Assembly: GCF_015704865.1 (NCBI RefSeq)
Contig: NZ_JADQTO010000002.1
Coordinates: forward strand, 552,205 to 616,204
Length of the DNA stretch: 64,000 nucleotides
Direction of reading: 5' to 3'
Source of the DNA: Actinoplanes aureus
GTDB lineage: Bacteria; Actinomycetota; Actinomycetes; Mycobacteriales; Micromonosporaceae
Below, piece by piece: positions 57,406 through 64,000 of the stretch (the stretch's first letter is position 1; every line of letters starts with the position of its first letter). The notes under the pieces were generated by a model, which was given only the letters and a program-made list of their open reading frames with translations, did not search any database and had not been told where the DNA came from. The position numbers and the translations under genes were made by a program.

Positions 57406-59199
57406 ATGCCGGACCGGGACCACCAAGCGGAAAACAACGCGCGGCTGCTCCGTGGCCTCCTCTGGGCCGGGGTGGTCCTCGCCCCGCTGGGCGCTGCCGT
57501 GATCCTGCTGGGCGACAACTCCAACTCGGCTCGCCTGGCCGTGCTGCTGCTCGCCGTCAGCCTGGTGCTGGTCGGGACATCGGTGCTGGTCCGCAGCGAT
57601 CCGGTGCTGGCACGGATGAACGTGGACGACCGCGTCGCGGAGGAGATCGAGGCGCTCCGCCAGGAGATGCGAGCCGAGATCGCGGCTCTCGCCTCCACCG
57701 GCGCGGGTCCGCACCTCCCGCCCCGCCAGCCTGGAGGCCGGGCGCAGGTGTCCGTTCCGCCGCCCGCTCCCGGTTACGGTGCGCAGTCCGGCTACGGCCT
57801 CGATGCCGACTCCGGCGGTTACCCACCCGGCGATCAGGCCGGGCCGTACTACGCCGCCGATGCGGGCCCCGGGTTCGATCCCGGCGCCGGCTATGACGCG
57901 GGTGCCGGCTTCGACCCGGAAGCCGGATACGACGCCGGCCAGGGCTATGACGACCACGCCGGGTACGGCGCCGGGCCGGGCCACGACGCGGACGCGCTCC
58001 CCGGCTATGGGCGGAATGCCGGCTCGGTCCCTGCGGCGGCAACTGGTTATGACGCCGGCTACGGCGCTGGTCAAGGCGCGGACGCCGGATACGACGCGAA
58101 CGCCGGCTACAGCGGTGGGCCCGGCTATGACGACGGTCCTGAGTTCAGTGGTGGGCCCGGCTATGGCTCGGAGCCCGGGTATGCCCCGGCTCCGGGTGGT
58201 CGGCCGGGCGGGCCGGGTGGCCGGTCGGGTGGCTACGGCCCCGAGAGATATGACGAGGCCGGCGCCATCCCTGCTGCCCGTCCGACGAATCCCGGACGCA
58301 GCACCGGAGGGCGGGCGTCGGTTCCGGCGCCGGCGCAACCCGTCTCGCCGGCCCGGGCACCGGGCGCGGCCGGTCGGGCTTCCGCGGCCGTTCCTTCCGC
58401 AGCCGCTTCTTCCGCTTCTGCTTCGGTGCCGCGGTCAGGCCCTCCGGCCGCCGCCGTTTCGGTGCCGAGGTCAGGGTCTTCGGTGGGCGGTGCCTCAGTG
58501 CCGAGGTCAGGGCCTTCGGTGGGCGGTGCCTCAGTGCCACGGTCAGGGCCTCCGGTGGGCGGTGCCTCAGTGCCACGGTCAGGGCCTCCGGTAGGCGCCG
58601 CCTCGGTTCCGGGCACGACTGGTGGCTCGGCCCGCATGCCGGGCCAGGCCGGGAAGAAGGGGGCCGGCCAGGCCGCAGTGCCCGGGAACGCAGTGATTGC
58701 CGGCCCGCCCCCGGGCGCCCGAGCGGCCGCTGTGCCGCCCGGTGCGATGCCGCCAGGCCCGGCTCCTCGGGCTCGTGCCGGGGCCGCGGTACCGCCTCCG
58801 GCAGCCGGCCAGGTCCGCGCGGGCGCCGCTGTGCGATCCGGCGCCCAGTACGGGCGGCCGGAGGCACCGAACGGCGACTTCGGTGCAGCCGACGGTTACG
58901 GCTCCCCGAGCGGCGGCTACCAGGGCTACGGCTCGGAGAACGGCACCGACTACGGCTACCAGGGCTACGGCTCGGAGAACGGCACCGACGACGGCTACCA
59001 GGGCTACGGCCCCGAGGACGGCTACTACGGCGACGACAGCGGGTCCGGTGGCTACGAGGTAGGCGGTTTCGGCTCGGGTGGTCACCAGGCGGCAGGACAG
59101 GACGAGGGCGAGTACAAGGCCCGCCGCCACCGGCCGTCGGCGAACGACACCAACGTCGGAACTCTCGCCGAATTCGCCGCGTACCGCGGCTACCGATAG
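57406..59199 (+). CDS. Repeat-rich membrane protein (Rv3604c-like position)
   Basis: A 597-aa protein. Two transmembrane helices lie at residues about 18-37 and 44-62; a short helix (DDRVAEEIEALRQEMRAEIA) may form a coiled coil. Residues about 110-290 are Gly/Tyr/Asp/Ala-rich; 340-400 hold five 12-aa repeats (SVPRSGPPVGGA type); about 500-545 hold three 13-aa repeats (GYQGYGSENGTDY type). The last ~25 residues are again conserved-looking (PSANDTNVGTLAEFAAYRGY). The position between folK-DUF3180 and panC, and the Ala/Pro/Arg-rich membrane nature, match Rv3604c. A role at the cell surface or as a phase-separating scaffold is conjecture. Confidence 0.8.
   Translation: MPDRDHQAENNARLLRGLLWAGVVLAPLGAAVILLGDNSNSARLAVLLLAVSLVLVGTSVLVRSDPVLARMNVDDRVAEEIEALRQEMRAEIAALASTGAGPHLPPRQPGGRAQVSVPPPAPGYGAQSGYGLDADSGGYPPGDQAGPYYAADAGPGFDPGAGYDAGAGFDPEAGYDAGQGYDDHAGYGAGPGHDADALPGYGRNAGSVPAAATGYDAGYGAGQGADAGYDANAGYSGGPGYDDGPEFSGGPGYGSEPGYAPAPGGRPGGPGGRSGGYGPERYDEAGAIPAARPTNPGRSTGGRASVPAPAQPVSPARAPGAAGRASAAVPSAAASSASASVPRSGPPAAAVSVPRSGSSVGGASVPRSGPSVGGASVPRSGPPVGGASVPRSGPPVGAASVPGTTGGSARMPGQAGKKGAGQAAVPGNAVIAGPPPGARAAAVPPGAMPPGPAPRARAGAAVPPPAAGQVRAGAAVRSGAQYGRPEAPNGDFGAADGYGSPSGGYQGYGSENGTDYGYQGYGSENGTDDGYQGYGPEDGYYGDDSGSGGYEVGGFGSGGHQAAGQDEGEYKARRHRPSANDTNVGTLAEFAAYRGYR
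58423..58602 (+). repeat. 36-bp tandem repeat (five units)
   Basis: Unit starts at 58423, 58459, 58495, 58531 and 58567; the last four are nearly identical. In frame, encoding SVPRSGPPVGGA-like units. Confidence 0.9.
58915..59031 (+). repeat. 39-bp tandem repeat (three units)
   Basis: Unit starts at 58915, 58954 and 58993, encoding GYQGYGSENGTDY, GYQGYGSENGTDD and GYQGYGPEDGYYG. Confidence 0.9.
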
Positions 59200-59388
59200 A
59201 CGCACGGCGCTCTGCCGCAGTGGTCCGGGAGGCGCGGTGTCTTGCCGTGGCTGCCGGGAGGCGCGTGGCGTTCTGCTGCGGTTGCACAGCGCCCTATGAG
59301 CGGCGCGCTGGCCGGAGGCGGCTGGTGTCCGGCCGCGCGGCCGCCGGCAAGCGCACACCGACCAATGACAGACCCGCCGACCCGAGGC

Positions 59389-59422
59389 GGCGCGGCGGGC
59401 AAAGAACGCCCGTAGCCGCGCC
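59389..59422 (-). terminator. Terminator of the nuoD-like gene
   Basis: GGCGCGGC-GGGC pairs with GCCC-(GTA)-GCCGCGCC around AAAGAAC, 27 bp past the nuoD-like stop on the minus strand. The rest of the convergent gap (59200-59388) is GC-rich with short direct repeats (CCGGGAGGCGCG twice) and nothing coding. Confidence 0.6.
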
Positions 59423-59449
59423 GAAGGCGAAACGGGAACCCGGCCGGGA

Positions 59450-60628
59450 CTACTTGTCGATGTCGCCCACGACGAAGAACATCGAGCCGAGAATCGCGAT
59501 CAGGTCCGGCACCAGGCAGCCGGGGATCAACGTGGCCAAGGCCTGCACATTCGCATACGACGCAGTGCGCAGTTTCAGCCGCCATGGGGTCTTCTCACCC
59601 CGGGACACCAGGTAATAACCGTTCACCCCGAGCGGATTCTCCGTCCACGCATACGTATGCCCTTCGGGAGCCTTGACCACCTTGGGCAGGCGCACATTCA
59701 CCGGGCCGCCGGTGCGGTCGACCTGGTCCAGGCACTGCTCGACCAGGGCGAGTGACACGTACACCTGCTCCAGCAGCACCTCGAACCGGGCGTGGCAGTC
59801 GCCGGCCGTGCGGGTGACGACCGGGACATCCAACCGGTCGTAGAAGAGGTAGGGCTCGTCTCGGCGTACATCAAAATCCAGACCGCTTGCCCGCGCCACC
59901 GGGCCGGAGGCGCCGTAGGCGGCGGCTTCGGCCGCTGAAAGCACGCCGACGCCCACCGTGCGCGCCAGGAAGATGTCGTTCTTGTGGATGATGTTGTCCA
60001 GGTCCGGCATGCGCCGCCGCACCGCCGCGACCGCCTGCCGGGCGCGCTTCGTCCACCCGGCCGGCACCTCCTCCTTCAGGCCGCCCACCCGGTTGAACAT
60101 GTAGTGGATCCGGCCGCCGGAGACCTCCTCCATGACCGCCTGCAGGGTTTCCCGCTCGCGGAACGCGTAGAACATCGGCGTGATCGCGCCGATCTCCAGT
60201 GGGTAGGAGCCGAGGAACATCAGGTGGTTGAGCACCCGGTTCAGCTCGGCCAGGGCCATCCGCAGCCAGACCGCCCGCTCTGGCACCTCGATGCCCATCA
60301 GCCGTTCCACGGCCAGCACGACGCCCAGCTCGTTGGAGAACGCCGACAGCCAGTCGTGCCGGTTCGCCAGCATGATGATCTGCCGGTAGTCGCGTACCTC
60401 GAAGAGTTTTTCGGCGCCGCGGTGCATGTAGCCGACGATCGGCTCGCAGGCGACCACCCGCTCGCCGTCGAGGGTGAGCTTGAGCCGGAGTACGCCGTGG
60501 GTGGACGGGTGTTGCGGCCCGATGTTGAGCACCATGTCGGCCGTGTCCAGGCCGGCGCCGGTCCCGACGGTCATCTCCTGGAGAGAGCCTTCAGTCCGCT
60601 CCGGGGCGGTTGGATGGGCTTCGGTCAC
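59450..60628 (-). CDS. Orphan NADH-quinone oxidoreductase subunit D-like protein
   Basis: A 392-aa NuoD/49-kDa-family protein. The N-terminal loop [15 protein letters not shown], including the Arg that is dimethylated in mitochondrial NDUFS2, and [10 protein letters not shown] and YNVNGYY-type C-terminal segments ([14 protein letters not shown]) are present; it ends GDIDK, whereas canonical NuoD ends VMGDVDR. No other nuo genes are nearby, so it is a second, orphan NuoD (nuoD2-like) as known in some streptomycetes. GTG start at 60628. The MidA/NDUFAF7-like methyltransferase gene lies 19 bp upstream on the same strand. Confidence 0.92.
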   Translation of the reverse strand: MTEAHPTAPERTEGSLQEMTVGTGAGLDTADMVLNIGPQHPSTHGVLRLKLTLDGERVVACEPIVGYMHRGAEKLFEVRDYRQIIMLANRHDWLSAFSNELGVVLAVERLMGIEVPERAVWLRMALAELNRVLNHLMFLGSYPLEIGAITPMFYAFRERETLQAVMEEVSGGRIHYMFNRVGGLKEEVPAGWTKRARQAVAAVRRRMPDLDNIIHKNDIFLARTVGVGVLSAAEAAAYGASGPVARASGLDFDVRRDEPYLFYDRLDVPVVTRTAGDCHARFEVLLEQVYVSLALVEQCLDQVDRTGGPVNVRLPKVVKAPEGHTYAWTENPLGVNGYYLVSRGEKTPWRLKLRTASYANVQALATLIPGCLVPDLIAILGSMFFVVGDIDK

Positions 60629-60647
60629 GGCAGCATCGTCCCATGTC

Positions 60648-61619
60648 TCAGGTCAGGGGGACATCCACGCCGACGGTGTGCCAGAGCCACCAGTGTTCGC
60701 CCAGCCCGGCCGGGTCGATCAGTTCGGCGGCGCTGCCGGCCGCGGCGAGCGCACGCAGGTAGGCCGCCGGGTCGCTGCGAGCCAGATCCAGCGGTGGCCG
60801 GGCGCCGTCGACACCGAGCGCTTTCAGCGCCGCGCGCTGGCGGATCATCCGGTACGGGACACCGGCCGCCATCGCCACCGCGTCCATCGCCACATGGGCC
60901 GTCACGTCGCAGCTCCCGTCCGGGACCGGGGTGACCTGCCGCCCGTCCCGGAATCCGGTGAGGGTCCCGAAGGCCGGCCGTTCGTCGCGCCGGTGCCCGT
61001 AGTCGACGCAGAGTGCGGCGCCGCGGCGTACCGAGGCGACCGCGTCGGCCCAGGCGGTGTCCCGGGGCCAGCCGATCTCGATCCGGCCCGGGCCGGGCCA
61101 CCAGCGGCTGAGCCAGAACATGTCGGCCGGGTCGGCCGGCGGGCCCAGCGTCTCGGTGCCGGTGGGCCGGTCCACCAGTACCTTGCGCAGCCGCCCGGCA
61201 TCGTCGGTGTCGACCACGTCGAGCGGCACGTTGTCCAGCCATTCGGTCGCGATCAGCAGCCCGGTCAGCGAAGGGATGTCGCGCCGCCAGCGGATCGCCG
61301 GGTCGAGTCGCTCGGGCCGGGGCGCCATTTCGACGGCGACCGGGCGTACCCGCTCGGCGAGTCCGGCCGGGAGCCGCGCGCACAGGGCGGTGAGCAGTTC
61401 GCCGCGTCCGGCACCCACGTCGACCAGGTCGAACGTCTTCGGGTGGCCGAGGGCGGCGTCGACCCGCTCGATCAGCTTCAGCAGGGCGCCGGCGAAGAGC
61501 GGGGAGGCGTGCACGCTGGTGCGGAAGTGCTCGGCGGGACCGCTGTGCGGCCGTGCGAAGAAGCCGTCGGAGGAGTAGAGGGCCGACTGCATCGCCAGCC
61601 GCCAGCCGATCGCCGTCAT
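60648..61619 (-). CDS. SAM-dependent methyltransferase, MidA/NDUFAF7 (DUF185) family
   Basis: A 323-aa protein with SAM-binding motif [16 protein letters not shown], then [13 protein letters not shown] and the family segment [19 protein letters not shown] with [14 protein letters not shown], characteristic of DUF185. In mitochondria NDUFAF7 dimethylates an Arg of NDUFS2, the NuoD homologue; here the partner gene is directly downstream, so modification of the encoded NuoD-like protein is a reasonable inference. The start is the ATG at 61619 ([10 protein letters not shown]); longer frames run into the promoter region shared with the DUF2520 gene. Confidence 0.88.
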   Translation of the reverse strand: MTAIGWRLAMQSALYSSDGFFARPHSGPAEHFRTSVHASPLFAGALLKLIERVDAALGHPKTFDLVDVGAGRGELLTALCARLPAGLAERVRPVAVEMAPRPERLDPAIRWRRDIPSLTGLLIATEWLDNVPLDVVDTDDAGRLRKVLVDRPTGTETLGPPADPADMFWLSRWWPGPGRIEIGWPRDTAWADAVASVRRGAALCVDYGHRRDERPAFGTLTGFRDGRQVTPVPDGSCDVTAHVAMDAVAMAAGVPYRMIRQRAALKALGVDGARPPLDLARSDPAAYLRALAAAGSAAELIDPAGLGEHWWLWHTVGVDVPLT

Positions 61620-61812
61620 GCGCTCAGCGTAGGCACGCCCCGTACCGGGCCAAACAGCAGTGGCGTTGGGCTGGGGGCTCAGGCGGGGCGGGGCTCGGTC
61701 GAACGTACGAGGGCGCCTGGTGCAGTTCTTCACAGGTGGTTGCTACGAACGTGTGATTCCGGCGCATACTGGCGCTCGACCGGTACCCCGACCTTGAGGA
61801 CTGGATCCATAG

Positions 61813-62670
61813 ATGAACGCTCTGACCGTCGGCGTCATCGGCGCCGGCCGGGTGGGTGCTGTGCTGGGTGCAGCCCTGATCTCGGCCGGGCACCGGGTGG
61901 TCGCCGCCGCCGCGGTTTCCGCGGCTTCCCGTGAACGTGCCGCGCGCCTGCTGCCGGACGCCGCCGTTCTCCCGGCTCACGAGGTGGCTCAGGCCGCCGA
62001 GGATCTGCTGTTGCTCGCCGTACCGGACGACTCCCTCGCGGGTGTGGTGGCCGGGCTGGACCGGACCGGGGCGTTGCGCGCCGGCCAGGTCGTGGCACAC
62101 ACCTCAGGAGCTCATGGACTCGCCGTTCTGGGCGATGTGAACGGCATGGCGCTGCACCCCGCGATGACCTTCACCGGCGCGGACTCCGACCTGGACCGGC
62201 TCCCCGGGATCGCCTGGGGCGTCACCACCCGCGACCGCGTCTTCGCCACCCGGCTCGTCGCCGATCTCGGCGGGGTGCCGGAGTGGGTGGCCGAGGACTC
62301 CCGCCCGCTCTACCACGCCGCGCTGGCGCACGGCGCGAATCACCTGGTGACCCTGGTCAACGAGGCGGCCGATCTGCTGCGCTCGGCCGGCGTGGAGCGG
62401 CCCGGCCGGGTGCTGGAGCCGCTGCTGACCGCCGCGCTGGACAACGCCTTGCGGATGGGCGACACGGCGCTCACCGGTCCGGTCTCCCGCGGCGACGCCG
62501 GCACGGTCGCCAAGCACCTGGACCGGATGCCCGCCGACGCGGTACCGGCCTACCTGGCGATGGCCCGGCGGACCGCGGACCGGGCGATCGCCTCCGGCCG
62601 CCTGCGCCCCCAGGACGCCGCCGCACTGCTCGACGTTCTTGCCCGCACGGCTGTGAAGGAGACGGCATGA
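61813..62670 (+). CDS. DUF2520/Rossmann NAD(P)-binding protein (Rv3603c-like)
   Basis: A 285-aa protein with an N-terminal dinucleotide-binding motif VGVIGAGRVGAVLGAAL and a C-terminal helical DUF2520 domain (YHAALAHGANHLVTLVNEA). It resembles ketopantoate-reductase-type oxidoreductases in plan. In actinobacteria it almost always precedes panC, hence a proposed but unproven role in pantothenate synthesis. ATG preceded by GAGGA. The TGA overlaps the ATG of the coupling ORF (ATGA). Confidence 0.9.
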   Translation: MNALTVGVIGAGRVGAVLGAALISAGHRVVAAAAVSAASRERAARLLPDAAVLPAHEVAQAAEDLLLLAVPDDSLAGVVAGLDRTGALRAGQVVAHTSGAHGLAVLGDVNGMALHPAMTFTGADSDLDRLPGIAWGVTTRDRVFATRLVADLGGVPEWVAEDSRPLYHAALAHGANHLVTLVNEAADLLRSAGVERPGRVLEPLLTAALDNALRMGDTALTGPVSRGDAGTVAKHLDRMPADAVPAYLAMARRTADRAIASGRLRPQDAAALLDVLARTAVKETA

Positions 62671-62759
62671 CCGCCTGCACCGAGCGGCACTCAGCCGCAC
62701 CGACGGACGGCCTCGCAGGCGAGGGCCAGAAGGGCATGCCTAAGGAGGGCACAGCGTGA
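62667..62759 (+). CDS. 30-aa coupling ORF, repeat cassette copy 3
   Basis: Starts at an ATG overlapping the DUF2520 stop and ends in a TGA overlapping the panC GTG (GTGA). Begins [11 protein letters not shown], contains [20 protein letters not shown] near its end is 7 nt before the panC start. It shares its first 24 nt and the TCGCAGGCGAGGGCC core with copies 1 and 2. Confidence 0.65.
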   Translation: MTACTERHSAAPTDGLAGEGQKGMPKEGTA

Positions 62760-63595
62760 CCGCGACCTCGCTGGTGCACACCCGCGCCGAGCTGGCGTCC
62801 GTTCTGGATCTGGCGCAGGGTGAGATCGCCGTCGTGATGACCATGGGCGCGCTGCACGAGGGGCACCGCCAGCTCATCCGGGAGGCCCGCAAGCGGTCCG
62901 AGTTCGTGCTGGTCACCATCTTCGTGAACCCGCTGCAGTTCGGGCCGAGCGAGGATTTCGAGAAGTACCCCCGGACGCTGGAAGCCGACATGGCGGCCTG
63001 CGCGGCGGAGGGCGTCTCGGTGGTCTTCGCGCCGGGCCGGGACGACGTCTATCCCGGCGGGGCACCGGCGATCACCATGCATCCGGGGCCGCTCGGCGAG
63101 ATCCTGGAGGGCGCCAGCCGTCCCGGTCACTTCTCCGGGATGCTCACCGTGGTCGAGAAGCTGCTGATGCTGACCCGCGCGGACGTCGCGTACTTCGGTG
63201 AGAAGGACTTCCAGCAGCTCGCGCTCATCCGCCGGATGGTCGCCGATCTGGAACTCGGCGTCGAGATCGTGGGCGTTCCGACCGTACGCGAGCCTGATGG
63301 TTTGGCTCTCAGCAGCCGCAACCGATATCTCTCGCCGGACCAGCGCCGGGCGGCGCTGGCGCTTTCTCGCGCGCTGCGCGAGGGCGCCGCGCAGACCGAC
63401 CCCGAGGCGGTCCTGGCCGCAGCTCACAAAATCTTGGCAGAGGAGCCAGACGTACGCGTGGACTACCTCTCCCTGACCGGTACGGACCTCGGGCCCGCAC
63501 CGGACGAGGGCGAGGCTCGCCTGCTCGTGGCCGCCAAGGTCGGTACCACCCGTTTGATCGACAATGTCCCGCTCCGTCTCCAGAAGGGCGCCTGA
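62756..63595 (+). CDS. panC: Pantothenate synthetase (pantoate-beta-alanine ligase)
   Basis: A 279-aa enzyme condensing pantoate and beta-alanine with ATP. The ATP-site motif [10 protein letters not shown], the [16 protein letters not shown] segment and [12 protein letters not shown] are all present. The GTG start overlaps the coupling-ORF stop, with AAGGAGG 7 nt upstream, so expression depends on that cassette. The stop overlaps the panD ATG by one base, so panC and panD are coupled. Confidence 0.96.
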   Translation: MTATSLVHTRAELASVLDLAQGEIAVVMTMGALHEGHRQLIREARKRSEFVLVTIFVNPLQFGPSEDFEKYPRTLEADMAACAAEGVSVVFAPGRDDVYPGGAPAITMHPGPLGEILEGASRPGHFSGMLTVVEKLLMLTRADVAYFGEKDFQQLALIRRMVADLELGVEIVGVPTVREPDGLALSSRNRYLSPDQRRAALALSRALREGAAQTDPEAVLAAAHKILAEEPDVRVDYLSLTGTDLGPAPDEGEARLLVAAKVGTTRLIDNVPLRLQKGA

Positions 63596-64000
63596 TGCTC
63601 CGCACCATGCTGAAGTCGAAGATTCACCGGGCCACCGTGACGCAGGCCGACCTGCACTACGTCGGCTCCGTCACCGTTGATCTCGATCTGCTGGAGGCAG
63701 CCGACCTGATCCCGGGCGAGCAGGTGGCGATCGTCGATGTCACGAACGGTGCCCGGCTGGAGACGTACGTGATCCCGGGCGAGCGGGGCAGCGGCGTGAT
63801 CGGCATCAACGGTGCCGCCGCCCACCTGGTGCACCCCGGTGACCTGGTCATCCTGATCTCGTACGGGCAGATGGAGGACGCCGAGGCGCGCGCCTACCAG
63901 CCGCGGGTCGTGCACGTCGACGCCGCCAACAAGGTGATCGAGCTGGGCGCGGACCCGGCCGAGGCGGTGGCCGGCATGGCGGACGACCTGGTGCGGGGTG
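63595..64000 (+). CDS. panD: Aspartate 1-decarboxylase (3' end cut by the window)
   Basis: About 135 residues of a pyruvoyl enzyme making beta-alanine for PanC. The self-cleavage site Gly-Ser is at residues 24-25 (YVGSVTVD), and the catalytic region ([32 protein letters not shown]) is complete. Usual length is about 139 aa, so only a few residues are missing. ATG overlaps the panC stop. Confidence 0.95.
   Translation, partial: MLRTMLKSKIHRATVTQADLHYVGSVTVDLDLLEAADLIPGEQVAIVDVTNGARLETYVIPGERGSGVIGINGAAAHLVHPGDLVILISYGQMEDAEARAYQPRVVHVDAANKVIELGADPAEAVAGMADDLVRG

Overview
The window looks like chromosomal DNA of a high-GC actinomycete, probably of the Micromonosporaceae (Actinoplanes/Micromonospora type). 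The reasons are strong third-position GC, many GTG and TTG starts, ATGA/GTGA overlaps between successive genes, TANNNT boxes 6-8 nt before start codons (leaderless-style promoters), an ESX-type type VII secretion (T7SS) core, and gene order closely matching other actinobacteria. I recognised no integrase, transposase, tRNA, rRNA or CRISPR array. All family calls come from reading the translated sequence; no database search was run.

1-17.1 kb. This block keeps the order of the M. tuberculosis Rv3679-Rv3671c neighbourhood as I remember it: ArsA ATPase (partial), DUF4177, RidA-like, metallo-beta-lactamase fold, Crp, Nth, TlpA-like lipoprotein, Nudix/CoA pyrophosphatase and MarP-like acid-resistance protease. 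Extra modules sit inside it: a 1199-aa adenylate cyclase/AAA/TPR regulator with a Ser/Thr kinase, a biotin-dependent carboxylase-like pair with eroded catalytic motifs, and a CapA-like phosphoesterase.

17.1-24.8 kb. A reduced T7SS core: mycosin (mycP) and a fused eccCa-eccCb on the minus strand, diverging from eccD. eccB, eccE and esxAB are not in the window. Tandem repeats flank it on both sides, and a 600-bp non-coding stretch beyond eccD carries a 49-bp tandem repeat and a long imperfect palindrome.

24.8-34.2 kb. ppa, a PBP4-type D-Ala-D-Ala carboxypeptidase with a very long disordered N-terminus, a DUF2342-like metalloprotease, tilS, hpt, ftsH and folE, again matching the M. tuberculosis Rv3628-Rv3609c order.

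34.2-49.0 kb. A 14.9-kb accessory block separates folE from folP, which are normally neighbours. It holds (a) an FtsK/EccC-like ATPase with two small partners, (b) a divergent YbaB-like / WXG-like / CpnT-like effector / immunity operon, and (c) a tight minus-strand operon resembling a type IV secretion channel (pilin-like, VirB3-like, VirB4-like, VirB6-like, a membrane accessory protein, a lysozyme-like/M23 wall hydrolase) with no visible relaxase. This is the best candidate for an undescribed secretion or antagonism system.

49.0-64 kb. folP-folB-folK-DUF3180, a permease, small membrane proteins, an Opu-type osmolyte ABC transporter whose binding protein looks circularly permuted, a repeat-rich membrane protein, an orphan NuoD next to a MidA/NDUFAF7-like methyltransferase, and DUF2520-panC-panD (partial).

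A second theme is a ~90-bp cassette present three times (11.4, 55.4 and 62.7 kb). Each copy is a 29-30-codon ORF fitted between genes, overlapping the next start codon and supplying its ribosome-binding site. It looks like a dispersed translational coupler.
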